Assembly: GCA_027922465.2 (NCBI GenBank)
Contig: BQMF02000001.1
Location: 248,001 to 312,000, forward strand
DNA from: Turritopsis dohrnii
Taxonomy: Eukaryota > Cnidaria > Hydrozoa > Anthoathecata > Oceaniidae
Direction: 5' to 3'
Length of the DNA stretch: 64,000 nt
How positions within the stretch are numbered: the first letter of the stretch is position 1; each line of letters begins with the position of its first letter. This document shows, one piece after another, positions 47,276 through 59,197 of the stretch. The notes beneath the pieces are model-generated. The model was not told the origin of the DNA. It searched no databases and worked only from the letters and a program-made list of their open reading frames with translations. Both the position numbers and the translations under genes were made by a program.

Positions 47276-48893
47276 TTAAATACGTGAAGGTTTTATGCAA
47301 AGGAAGTATGGAAAATGGGCAGAGAAGTGAGACGGTAAGATTAGTTGAAGAAAAATGGACTGTTAAAGTGTTATTTTCAAGGTAAAAGTAGTTACTGCAG
47401 CCATGTAATGGCGATTTCAAATGTATTCGTAGCTCCTTCCTTCCTTGATGACTTATTGTTTTAATCCAACGTGTTTTGTCAGACTCTTTACTTCGTATAT
47501 GGAATAACGTTATACTAGAGATACACTTTTACAGCCACGGTCACAGTAACATCTTTCATTCTTACCAGTAACAATCTTAGACGGTCGAGTTTTCGTAAAT
47601 TGAAAATGCGTGTCGTTACTTCTAACGTGTCGTTACTTCTGACGTGTCGTTACTTCTGACGTATCGGAAAAATATTTTTTCATTCAACTCAAAAATAAAA
47701 TGTCAATGCGAAAATACTGAACGTAAAAAACAAACTTCGAAACCATACAACTTTTCTTTTCAGTTTTGCAATAAATTGAAAGACTTTTTTGAGTTATCGT
47801 TAAGTTTTCCAGGAAGACCCGGAAAACCCAAGTTACAAAATCGAATTATGAAGATGGATTTATACGGATTTTGACGTCCATGATTCGAGCTATTATCTCG
47901 GAATTTTTAATTTCGATATCACTTCGAGTTACTAACTCGAGAATATATTTCTCGCTTTTACAGCTTGAGTTACTGACTCAAAATTAGAAAAGCTAAATTT
48001 TGACTTTGACTTCTTAACTCGAACCTACTTTTTCAAATAAATCAACTCGAGAATATTATATTACTTTAAAAGATTCAGGGATTCAAGTTATTAAAGTTTT
48101 CAATGATTTTTCTCGAGTTATGTGTGCTTAATTCTCCAAATATGCCGGATAGCAAAAACAATTATTTTTAAAATATTTCCAGCAATATTTTCAAAAGAAT
48201 CATCACGATATGGTCACGGGCATCTTAAATCCAAACAGTTATAATTTCCTCTATCGTTTACTACGGGAGTCCTTTTCATCACAAGTATTTTTAAAACGTC
48301 TTTGTTTTGTGTGAATGGATTAACATTTTCGATTCGCGTTTCCGCCGACAGATCGGCTTTCCAGATACTAATCAAACTGTACTTTCGAAATCCAGATTTG
48401 TCTTCTGCAAACAAATTCTTGTGATTTCTGAGCATCTAATTTGCGCTGGCCTTTAGGCTTATGGGCCTCTTGTTACTTATTCAATTACAATAACATTCGA
48501 CGTCTCCATTTTTATTTCTCGATCGCAAAAGTTTTTGTCAAAAACTTTGCGTTTTTTTTTTCGTCACGCCAAAGTTTCTTCCCGCGAAAGTATTAGAAGT
48601 TGAATTCACTGGGGGATGAAAGGTTTGAACTGAGAAGCTATGGAAAAATGATTTTACCAGGTCAGCCGACCGGCCAGATCACCTAATCCTCCTGGGAAAA
48701 CTAGTGAGCATAGACAATACAACAGGTGAAGTTTCATAAAGAAATTTGTTTTCCAGTGATACATTACAAATGTTACAGATAACATAAAAAACGGTCAAGG
48801 TGAGCAAATTACAATAAGGTAAGTCCGAAATTTGTGTTGTTTTCTTGTTTTATCAAAACTATGGATAGCACCACGCAAAAAGTTCTTTAACAG

Positions 48894-49226
48894 TTAAATG
48901 ATTTTTCGATAGATTTTCAAATCTGTGGTGAGTGCATAATGGATCTCTCCATCATATCTGTTTTCTTGTACAACGCATCTTGGTGCCATGCTCACTTGAC
49001 GGTTAACAATATAGTATTCAATACCGTCATCACCTTCCCTGTCAAAAACCATCTGTCTCATGATTGTTCGTGGAATGTCATAGCTACCCATACAATAAAC
49101 AAAACTCTCTCCATGTTCTTTGTGAGATGACCCGACTTCATCTTGTGTCGTTTCTTTGGTGAAGACAGACATCTTACCACTAGCACAACTATCTTCAAAT
49201 GAACCCTCCGAAAACTTAAAGTTCAT
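48894..49226 (-). CDS. hypothetical protein, 110 residues
   Basis: ATG frame on the minus strand with protein-like composition, few simple runs and an even spread of charged and aromatic residues. It includes CMGSYDIPRTIMRQMVFDRE and YYIVNRQVSMAPRCVV. The frame stays open about 20 codons upstream of the ATG, so it may be the last exon of a longer gene. No signal peptide or membrane helix. The family is not recognised. Confidence 0.4.
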   Translation of the reverse strand: MNFKFSEGSFEDSCASGKMSVFTKETTQDEVGSSHKEHGESFVYCMGSYDIPRTIMRQMVFDREGDDGIEYYIVNRQVSMAPRCVVQENRYDGEIHYALTTDLKIYRKII

Positions 49227-50296
49227 AAAATAATCAGGTTTTGCAGATTCAAAGAATTGATCACAAAATCTATCTCTTCACCAATCCCCAACTACTTAAT
49301 TCATTGATATGCAAAATGTCCTTTGTCCTGTCTAAATTTATGTGATATGATGCGTCATACAGTTAATCTAACAAGATCTGAACACACTCACGTAGTAATA
49401 ATTGATTTTTATTTTTTATTTTAATTAATTTCCCAATGAAAACTAAAGGAATAAGGAATCAAAGCTATTTCTGAAATCATCTCGAGCAGCACGGTAACCG
49501 ATAAAGTATAAAAATTCCGAATGTAACTTCCTACTTGAAAAATAAACAAGGTAAATAAAACAAGGTTAGTCAACAACAAGAATAGATTGTTTGCTGACAT
49601 TTGGCTGACAAAGGATATTTTGGTTACAGTTATCAGTTGTCAGTTATGGGGAATAATGAATGAATAATGAATTATGAGGAATAATGAATTCTCAAAAACA
49701 ATTAAAAATGACTTTTGTTGTCTCAAGCAAAAACCTTACTACGTCAGTATTTTACAAAAATTATTGTGGAATTTTTTGTAATGATCTTTATTGTTGTCTT
49801 GTGGCTAGGAATCACCACGCAAAAATAAACAATCACTTTATGAGTTCCCAGATAAAAACCAGGTCATGTAAAAAAGATCATCGTTATCGTAGATAATGGA
49901 AACAAAGTTTCTTTGCGTATCCTGCATCACTGTCGGAAACTTGGGGGAGCGAGTCAGCGCATGCGCATTCCAACTCGTGTATAAGTCGGATCTGGTTCAC
50001 AACCAGCTCTCTCTCTCTCGTCACTTGGCTTTGAGTATCGCAAACTTTTTCGTTTTCTTCGAGCTAAATAGTTTGTTAGCATTCTTAATGTTTTGTGATT
50101 GATTAAATTGATTAACTTTCATTTTTCTTTTATACCGGATCGTCTACAACACTGGATTGTACAAACTTTACTACGAGAAAGAAACGCATGGCTTTCCTGA
50201 TAAAAAGAATACAGAAAGATTACAGAAATGATATAGATGATAATGATAATGATACAGAAAGAATAAGACGCCCTTAAATTTCGGGGGTATAGGCGA
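49227..50296. other. intergenic, nothing recognised
   Basis: AT-rich sequence between the hypothetical minus-strand frame and the LINE. It has short repeats of GGAATAATGAAT near 49647-49690 and no supported gene. Confidence 0.45.
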
Positions 50297-50369
50297 CTAA
50301 TGCAATTGGTTCGAAGACGATGTTTCCTCTGAGGGGGTTTTTCGCTGCCGGCTAGTCACCATGCAGGAG

Positions 50370-52816
50370 ATTAAGTGTAAATGATACGTTTGATTAAGTG
50401 TAAATGATATGTTTATGATACCAACCAAGACGAAAGAACCATCAAAAATATCTCGGCATGGTGTCCTCCCTGCTGACACAATAAGCGACCATGATGCACC
50501 GTTTATTACAGCCAACATACGGAAAGAGCGATACGAAAAAAGATACAAATATATACGCAATGAAAAGAACTTCAATTTACATGACTACATTACTGATTTC
50601 AGTCGTCTGCCTCTGAACCTGATCTATGCTTTTGATGATCCTGAAGATCAAATATCAGTCCTGAATGATCTCATCACCACATGTATCGATGAACATGCTC
50701 CACTTAAGCGCACAAAGATTACTCGCCCTCCTGCTCCCTGGATGAAAAACCCAGAAATAACTCTACTCAAAAACGAAAGAGACACACTTCGTGATGTCGC
50801 CCATCGCACACAAGAAGAAGAGGCATGGACGAATTTCAGAGCAGCTCGAAATAAACTGAAACAAGTAATCAAATCAGCAAAAAGTAACTTTACAAAAGCA
50901 GCTCTTTCGTCAAAGAAACCGAAAGAAGTTTGGCAAACAATCCATCGGATACTGTCACCCAGTCCAAAAATAATAAAGTTCGATCCAGAAGCACTCAATG
51001 ATTATTACACCGCCCTTGCCGAATCAATATCCACCGTAAAAGAAGTACCAATAGATCATCTGAATACTCCTGACCAAAACAACGCTTTCAAAATCAATCC
51101 TGTTACTACTAAAGATATAGAAAGAGAGCTTCAACAACTCCGTAATGACTGCTCGACTGGACACGATAATATACCAGTCAAGTTTATTAAACCCGTCAAA
51201 GATTCTCTGGCATCTCCAATCACTAACATCATCAACAACTGCATCGCCAAGTCAGTATTCCCATCCAATTGGAAAATCAGTCGAGTGTGTCCAATTCCAA
51301 AGGTAGAACATCCTCAAGCACCACAAGACTTCCGGCCAATATCTGTTCTCCCCATTCTCTCAAAAGTCTTCGAGAGGGTAATCCTACGGCAAACAACAAA
51401 ATAAATCGAAAATCTTAACATCTACAAGGACACGCAGTCAGGTTTCCGAAAAGGTCATTCTACAACGTCACTGCTACTAAGAATGAAAGACGATATCATG
51501 AAGTCGATGAAAAGAAGCGAAATCACCTTAGCTGTCCTCGCAGACTACTCAAAAGCCTTTGACACCGTACACCATCAGCTGTTATTGATCAAACTTAAGG
51601 AACACAACTTCGCCAACTCTGCGATCAAGCTGATAGAAAGTTATCTGTCTGGACGTAAGCAATTTGTTCAAATTGATGATATTAAGTCTACCACCAAGGA
51701 TATCAACTATGGTGTACCACAGGGAAGCATTCTTGGTCCGATGTTATTTAACCTTTACGTAACCAGTATGTCCAACCACGTCCGTAGTACGTGCCTTCAA
51801 TATGCAGATGATACCAACATCTATCAGCACTGCAAGCATAAGAACATTAGAGATTGCGCACAAAGTCTCGAAGACGACTTGAACTCCCTTGCAAGCTGGT
51901 CAACAGAGAACAACCTGATCTTCAACCAACTCAAAACAAAATCTATGTTATTTGCCACGCCTGCCATGTTCAAAGCACACAATCTCGGTGATCCGAACAC
52001 ATATAAAATTAGTCACCTTGACCGGACAATAGAACGAGAGAAGACGACGAAAATACTTGGAGTCATCTTTGATGAAAAACTTCAATGGAAAGATCATATA
52101 AATAAGCTGTTGTCTTGCGGTTATTCGACGCTGAGAATGATAAAAAAAATCAAAAGATTCACGCCATTCCACCTGAGGAAAAGTTTAGCTGAAATGTTGA
52201 TCTTCACTAAACTTGACTACTGCAACATCGTATTCATGGAATCGTCCGAAGAATTGAAGAAACGGCTGCAAAAACTTCAGAATGCAGCAACAAGTTACGT
52301 CACCAACCACTATAGTAGAACTTCTAACACCGTCAACCTAAACTGGCTTCCGATCAAAGAAAGAATGGAGTTTTCAGCAGCAAAGATAGCATACAAATCT
52401 ATCTACGATGAGCACTGGCCTGAACATCTGAAGAATCGGTTTCGTGAACCAAATGAACGTCTACGAAATGCAGGAAATTTTAAACTGCCGACGTCAAATA
52501 TCAAGAACTCATTTCTAGACGTAACTAGCAAAGTATTCAACGATTTGCCATTGAACACACGTAATGAAATTAATTCTATAAACTTCATCAGAAAATGCAA
52601 GAGATACCTTCACGACAAAGCTCTTGCCAGAACAATTGCTGATTGACTTTTATATAAAACAAAATATTGATAATTAATGTTGTGTTAATTTGTATTTTCA
52701 CGTTCTTTTATATAACACACATCATGCACAATTTCATACGCTATTTCAGGAGAAGAGCCAATGTAATATATTTGGAACTTGAAATATAAACAATTATTAT
52801 TATTATTATTATTATT
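50370..52816 (+). mobile_element. 5'-truncated non-LTR retrotransposon (LINE)
   Basis: Reverse-transcriptase frames at 50409-51404 and 51405-52646 are in the same register but separated by an in-frame TAA at 51402-51404, so the copy is dead. The first part starts at the very end of an endonuclease domain (ISDHDAPFIT) and carries fingers sequence. The second part carries ADYSKAFDTVHH, GVPQGSILGPMLFNLY and the catalytic YADDTNIY, then the thumb and C-terminal region to residue NKALARTIAD-type end. The 3' end is an (ATT)n run at 52792-52816. The family looks like the CR1/Jockey group of LINEs. The 5' edge is approximate; a near-perfect 23-bp duplication lies around 50368-50412. Confidence 0.85.
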
Positions 52817-54206
52817 CTTCCATAATTGTTGTTTTCTATTCTTACTTCCCTGCCTGTTGAGAAGAAGTGGAAAGAAAGTACCTTTTGATTAGAATAGTAT
52901 TTGTAAAGCCTGGTTCAGACGTGGCAATTACAGCGATTACGACCATTAAAATTTAGTGTAATCGTCGTAATCGTCTAATGGGAATACTTTTGCAATCGTC
53001 GTAATGTTCGTCAACGCCTGACAATTACGACGACAAAATATCAATTTTTTTGATAATATGGTGTGTTTCAAAAAATTGGAAACAAAAACATATTACCGCA
53101 GTTTTTAAAGTAAATATCCAATTTATTCTTATAAATTTTATATCAATGGAATCCTTCTCTTTTTGTCTTTCTCATGATGTATTGTTCGTACGTAGGAAAT
53201 GGAAAATAAGAAGAAATGGAAGAAATAAGGTTATATATATTATTAGATCAATCTAAATTACATTAGATATCGACCGGTCGAAACCTAACTGGCCGACCTT
53301 TATTTATTTTATTTATTTACGAATGTTTACCCAAGATAGCCTCTTCAGTTCCTTAAGGTTCTGTTATCAATGAGGGTCCTGCGAAGGAGGTCCTAGAGCA
53401 TTTAAAGCCCCCATTTGAACTACGGAAGCTGTAATGACAGGAACCGCTCAACTAGACATCCTAGACATTATTCCTACTCTCTTGCTGAGTGCTAAGCAGA
53501 GAGGATTGATTCACACTGTTACAGCATATTTTTAGTATCTAAGGAGGGTAGGGTTAGGGTCGACGGGCTAGGAAAATTTTTGGACTGTTAGCCCTCTGGA
53601 TTGACTAAAACTGCCTTTCCGAAAATCAATTTTAAACAATAAGAAATCTATATTTGGCGTGAAATATCAGTGTATTTTCAAACAAAAAGACTATCGTTTC
53701 GAGTTCAAATGAAGTACATGAGAAAAGTGTAACGAAAGAATATGGAAAAAGGTAGTAAATATTTCACGCATTAAAGTGTCTGAAAATGTTTATTCTTGTT
53801 TCGCATTTGTCAATGAATTCATATAATATAAAAATACAACATTGGAAATCCTTTAAAATTACTTTTATTGCCTAGCTATATCATTTAGCTTTCTAGTCAC
53901 AAGTTATCTTGTTGAGCTCTCAATTATTTCCTAAAGAAAGCTAATGTCCGTGTATCGGAAAGGCAAGAAAACCTGGGTACGAGGCGTCTTCCACATCCGA
54001 ATCTGTCAGTTCGAACGGATTTTTATTCAACACATCTGCATTCTTTAAGAGCTCCAACTGTTTTCACACAGCAGAGCCGGAAAAACAAGGCTGGTCATCT
54101 TTAAAACAGTGGATCAACTTGTCTTCATCACCATCGATTCTCAAATTGAAACCACAACTTTTAAACGAGTTAATTATGAGACAAACCATCCGAACAAACC
54201 GACAAA
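52817..54206. other. repeat-derived intergenic region
   Basis: Contains a MITE-like start near 52911 (GTTCAGACGTGGCAATTACA). At about 53290-53600 lies a minus-strand retroposon tail ending in an (AAAT)n run. The left arm (53983-54018) of an inverted pair is also here. No gene. Confidence 0.45.
53290..53600 (-). mobile_element. LINE/SINE-like 3' end
   Basis: Read on the minus strand, a GC-richer body ends in a run of AAAT units (about 53300-53322 on plus). A simple-repeat 3' tail of this kind marks LINE or SINE insertions. The body encodes nothing recognisable. Confidence 0.4.
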
Positions 54207-54305
54207 CCGTTCGAACTGACAGATTCGGATGTGGAAGACGCCAATTACGAAGGATATTTAATTGACGACGATGAAGATGATTTTGTCAATGTAGAAGATC
54301 TTTGA
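54207..54305 (+). pseudogene. acidic C-terminal fragment, probably transposase-derived
   Basis: The frame reads PFELTDSDVEDANYEGYL then IDDDEDDFVNVEDL and stops at 54303-54305. The first 36 bases are an exact inverse of 53983-54018. It sits just before a MITE-like terminus (54410-54477, GGGGCGTTTAATAGAGAAAA and CACGGTA), so it may be the 3' end of a Tigger-type element. Identification is tentative. Confidence 0.35.
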
Positions 54306-54512
54306 AACTTATCTTTAAAACTTATCTATGTAAATAAATATTTTTGAAAGAACAAGAATAGGCTGTTTAGTTTTTTTTCTAATAAACGCCCGCCTTTTGT
54401 CAATTGCAGGAGGGAGGTGTTTAATGGAAAGGGGCGTTTAAAATAGGAGGGGCGTTTAATAGAGAAAACACGGTAAGCAGTTGTACACGAGTACTCAACA
54501 TGATTTTGTGAT

Positions 54513-54990
54513 TTAAAGTTTCTTTCCAAGTTCGTAGAGTTTGTTTAGTGCGGAATCAATGCGAAGTTCAATTTCGGTATTACTAGTCAATGGTTTGTCG
54601 AATTTTATTTGGTAGCCAAGATATTTGAAAACTGATACATTGTCTATTGAGATGCCATTTATGGAAAGGATTGAAGATGGATAGTTCGAATTCAGGTATT
54701 GATGATTAAGAATCATTGATTTTGTTTTTGGTACATTCAACTCGAGGTTAGCGTTTCTGATAGAATGTTAAGACCACGGCTCCCACGTTGCATGTTTTTG
54801 GGGTCCTCGTAGACTAGTGCTATATCATCTGCGTAGAAAAAATTAAGAAACGTTTGATGAAATTCCATTTTTGTAAATTCGAATTTTCGAAAAGTATATG
54901 AATCTAGTTTTTTTGGAAAGATTAATTGATTATCTTTACTAAAGGCGAAAACATGAAGCTCAATATTAAGCAAAGACTTACAAAAAAAAT
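54513..54990 (-). pseudogene. reverse transcriptase fragment
   Basis: The minus strand carries FYADDIALVYEDP (catalytic YADD, about 54812-54850). After a frame change it carries VPKTKSMIL, then INGISIDNVSVFKYLGYQI and RIDSALNKLYELGKKL, the usual order of a LINE reverse transcriptase after the palm. It is broken by a frameshift near 54740 and truncated at both ends. It is a different family from the LINE at 50 kb. Confidence 0.7.
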
Positions 54991-55098
54991 CTGTAGTAGA
55001 AAAATGTAAGGCATTGAAAGACCTGCAGAAAGGGATGCCTAAAAAAGAGGTAGCCCAAAAGTATGGTGTCCCAAAGAACACAATATCAACTTGGGTTA
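54979..55098 (+). pseudogene. Tigger/CENP-B-type transposase N-terminal fragment
   Basis: The frame reads KALKDLQKGMPKKEVAQKYG and VPKNTISTWV, the helix-turn-helix of pogo/Tigger transposases and CENP-B. It is cut off exactly at the start of the composite element at 55099. Confidence 0.75.
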
Positions 55099-57302
55099 TT
55101 GCCCCCGCAGCGAACGTAAGCGAGCGAGGAGGCATAGTAGTTTCACGAGATAGGCGAATTTCAGTTTTCGATTTTGTTCTTCATCATCATCATCATCATC
55201 ATCATCTTCATCCTCCAACTTTTCGTGTTGACGTTACACGGTGTTATAGAATTATTAGCCGACTTTGCCTGACTTTTTTCCCGTTTCAAAGCATGGTACT
55301 GTAAGTGGAATGTTTTTTCGTATCTCTTTCCTAATCTACTAGCATGTAGCTTTAGCTAAAAAATGCCCCCGCGCTCAAGCATTCCAATGTGTACACACAG
55401 CAAGCTATACATTGCAAGCTATACAACGGAAACAAAAACAAATTTTTGTCCGAAAACTCAAAAAAATTCAGATGAATGTTTTTGCAAGTCTTTACACAGA
55501 AACAAATATATACATTTAAACTTTTGTTAACATTGTATAAACTAAACACAATAAAAACAAGAAGAATTGCGAGCATAATCATTTCGAAATGGGAGATCAG
55601 ATTTGAAAACTCCTTGACGATGGTCTTCACGGTTTTTCACTTACGTTGTAATTGAGTTAAACTTTCTTTAGGATAACTTTTTTTTTATTGATGCTAATAT
55701 ACCTTTCAAAAAGTGTAATAAAGGCTTAACAAGTAATATCAGAAAGTATTTGCTACAAACAAAAGAAATGTGTGAACTGAAACCATGGATACGTATTTTA
55801 TAATCAAAACAAGATTTGTTAAAGAAATTCTGTAAGAGCCAAAAGAAAAAAAACAAACTTTTTTTAAAAAAAAATCAAAGCAAAAAATCCATTAGAAATC
55901 TGCGTTTTAGTAGCCAATGTTTATAAAAAAAACAACAAGAAAATGTAAAAAGCTTTTACTGATCATGATCAAACACTAGTATGATTAGGTTTGGCGCGAG
56001 GAGGACAGTTAAAATAGAAAAACACGAAGAAAGACAATTTGTAATATAGCTTTCTTGCATACACAGAAATCCAATTAAAATCTTTGCCAAAAATTAGTGC
56101 GTTGAACAAAGTTTATTGAATGAAATATTTAGAGCTAAAACATATATATACAAAAATAAAATGTATGGTTGGCAAAATTTCAGATTTCAAGCTGTGCTTC
56201 AAAATCCTTGTCGTTCACTTCACTAAAACAACACAAAAGTAACACGAAAAATGTCTAAGCAATTTTAGCATACGATCTTCCTAAATAACATAGTATAATA
56301 CAATAATAAATTAGGAAAGAGATACGAAAAAACATTCTGTCTCTCCCACTTACAGTACCATGCTTTGAAACGGAAAAAAGCAAAGTCAGCTAATAATTGT
56401 ATTCCACCGTGTAACGTCAACACGAAAGTTGGAGGATGAAGATGATGATGATGAACAAAATCGGAAACTGACATTCGCCTATCTCGTGAAACTACTATGC
56501 CTCCTCGCTCGCTTACGCTCGCTGCGGGGGCAATTATTATTTATACTATGTTATTTAGGAAGTTCGTATGAAAAAATTGCTAAGACATTTTTCATATTAC
56601 TTTTGTGTTGTTTTAGTGCAGTGAACGACTAGGATTTTGAAGCACAGCTTGAAATCTGAAATTTTGCCAACAACATTTTATTTTTGTATGTTTTATCTCT
56701 AAATCTTTCATTCGATAAATTTTATTCAATGCACTGATTTTTGGCGGATCTTGCCTTAAAAAGATTTTAATTGGATATCTGTGTATGCAAGAAAGCCTAC
56801 AAATTGTCGTTCTTCGTGTTTTCCTTCCTTTTTCTGTCCTCCAAACCTGGTGTGATCATGATCAATAGAACCTTCTTATATTTTTTTCTTGTTTTTTATG
56901 TAAACTTTGGCTATTTCTTGTTTCAAAGTTTGAAACGCAGTTTTCTAATGGATTTTTCGCTTTAATTTTTTTTTTAAAAAAGTTTTTTTTTCTTTCATTT
57001 GGTTCTTACAGAATTTCTTTAACAAATGTTTATCTTATTTTGATTATAAAAAATGTATCCATGGTTTCAGTTCACACATTTCTTTTGTTTGTAGCCAATA
57101 CTTTCTGATATTACTTGTTAAGCCTTAATTACACTTTTTGAAAGGTATAAATTAGCATCAGTGTGACATAGGACTAAGACATAACAAAAAGTAACAAAGT
57201 TTTTCTTTGTTTTTGTTTCCGTTGTATAGCTTGCAATAGCTTGCAGTGGGTGTAAATTGGAATGCTTGAGCGCGTGGAATTTTTAGCTAAAGCTACATGC
57301 AA
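55099..57302. mobile_element. composite inverted element with order A-B-A'-B'
   Basis: Segment A (55099-55335) recurs inverted as A' (56309-56533). Segment B (55336-56308) recurs inverted as B' (56534-57302), which lacks about 200 bp of B. A begins with GCCCCCGCAGCG and AGCGAGCGAGGAGGCA, a near-palindromic GC-rich terminus, and carries a (CAT)n run at 55182-55205. It interrupts a Tigger fragment. No transposase frame; class unknown. Confidence 0.7.
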
Positions 57303-57991
57303 GTACATAAAACAAATTATTGACCTCGCTGGAAACAAATGGCACAAAATCTAAGTGAAAGAAACTTCCTACTCCTTTCTCGATATCTCGAAGTTTTTTT
57401 TACCAGAGTTATAGGCAACAAAAGGTTAATCCAGCTTTTGCTACTTCCTTTGCAACCGTATATATTTTTTGAACCTCGATCACTCTGTTTTCCTGATCTA
57501 ATATTGATTGTTCCGAAGGACCAGTTTGGAAAAACTCATTAAATTCTTAACGATCCAATTAAGATGTTCAACGATAACATCACTTTGCAAAAGGAAAAGC
57601 GATTACATAACAGTTTTTGATCTCTTTCACTTTAACAAAGCCACTGTTTCGCAAAGCCATTGTATTGAGTCCCAAAACGAACGCAACGATTTTCCAATTT
57701 TACTTTTCGTGAACTCAACGCAGGCTGAACATGGGACGGGTCTGCAACGCCATAAAAATCTTTTATTGACTATATCTCTGTAACTGTTCGTGGTAGCGAA
57801 ACGATCCCATACATGTTTTGATCAGCTTTTTGGGCTCTACAGCATGTGTACACTTTCCGTTGCCAATTTCAAAATTTAATTTTTCATGATCTCTTTGGGT
57901 GATACTTTTTGGAACTGAACATGCGCGGCGAGTGTTTTTTGTAAACTCATTTAAAAAAAATCTAAATCGTCTCTTCGCTGACATACATGGG
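57303..57991. other. intergenic, no gene resolved
   Basis: Between the composite element and the next MITE. A minus-strand ATG frame of 73 codons at 57763-57984 is open but unassigned and probably repeat-derived. Confidence 0.35.
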
Positions 57992-58436
57992 TACTGTATT
58001 TCCTCTAATAAACGCCGCGGTGTTTCTTAAAAATTCCAACTTTTGGATGCGGCGTTTTATAGAGGTTGGCATTTATTACAAAATGAAAATTGAGATAAAA
58101 GCAGACTTTAAACAACAATGTATTCTCTTCCTTAAAGACTTTACAAAAGATTGTGGGAAAATGTTTTAAACAAAAGATATATTCACATTACCCAGAAATT
58201 TCAAAGAACATCAATATCACTGTTGCTGTCTATGAAAAGTTTCATTGCTTTTGGTGACGTAAGAATTGAAAATTTTTAAATCATTTCTTGTTTGGCCGCT
58301 TTTCAAGATGCGACGTTTATAAGAAAGCGGCATTTATTAGAGGGCGGCGTTTTCTACAAATGTTTGGCTATAAGTGCAGCGTTTAATAGAGGGCGGCGTT
58401 TATCAGAAGGCGGCGTTTGTTAGAGGAAATACGGTA
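57992..58436. mobile_element. MITE with GCGGCGTTT subterminal repeats
   Basis: Ends TACTGTATTTCCTCTAATAA and the inverse of a right end TTAGAGGAAATACGGTA, about 445 bp. Copies of GGCGGCGTTT with TATTAGAG-type words are arrayed inside the right end. A single related end is at 58545-58556, and a variant terminus is at 54410-54477. Confidence 0.75.
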
Positions 58437-58664
58437 TACGAACTCTCTATAATTCGATAAAAAAGGACCCTTAAAAAACGCTCTACTTATAAAGAGGTCA
58501 AATTATCAACGTGAACTTCTTAATAAATACGCGGCGTTAATTGGAGGAAATACGGTTTTCGTGCGAGATCAATAATACAAAGAGTAAGTGCAATTAAATG
58601 AACATAAATTAAACAATATAATAACGATCTTATACACACAAAAACATCTACAGAGTATATTTAG

Positions 58665-58815
58665 GTGACAGGACTCTTAAACATTACATTATTAACGGTG
58701 AAAGCACTTATAAAATTGTTTGAACAAATGAGGCTAAGCCCAAACCTTACCCTCACTAACCCAGACACATTTCACAAGGTTTACACCGTAAAGTCTAATG
58801 TTTGAATCCTCTCAC
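58665..58815 (-). repeat. MITE-like interspersed repeat, copy 4
   Basis: Inverse, near full-length copy of the repeat at 2838-2973, with terminal inverted ends GTGACAGGA and TCCTCTCAC and the same core (CTCACTAACCCAGACACATT). Confidence 0.7.
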
Positions 58816-59197
58816 CTGAACGTATATTTGTGCATCAATATTTTCTTCATGACCGTTGTGACGTCTGTCTGCGTTTAGATAGCAAGAAAAGGATTTTTAA
58901 AAAATTTTAAACTGACTTTCATCGTTTTTAAAACTATTTTAAACAGTAGAAGAAATTCTTTATATCTACTTCCCCTTGACAGCACTGGCTATTTTGTCAA
59001 AATTTCTATCAAAGGTAGTATGAAACACACTGTACTAAGGTAGTCATTTCAAGGAATGATAAGTGGCTTTTACTTTATTTTCCTAGTATTTAAAATTTAT
59101 AGCACTTAGCTGTGTATCATGTGACTTGATACCATTTTCAGAGTTTCATTAGTCACAAAAACCCTTCATTGAATAATTGCCATCCAATTGCAGTATA
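58816..59197. other. 3' flank of the receptor-like gene
   Basis: About 380 bp between a repeat and the stop codon of the minus-strand multi-pass protein. It presumably holds its 3' UTR. Nothing else noted. Confidence 0.4.

Larger units (their letters stand above)
43980..48893. other. APC 3' flank and repeat-rich intergenic region
   Basis: Begins with the APC 3' UTR. It contains a partial interspersed repeat (44173-44232) and two TTAA-flanked elements described separately. A three-copy tandem repeat of about 17 bp (CGTGTCGTTACTTCT) lies at 47609-47665. A stretch with many CTCGAG/ACTCGA words at 47870-48130 looks like pogo-type subterminal sequence. No intact gene recognised. Confidence 0.5.
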
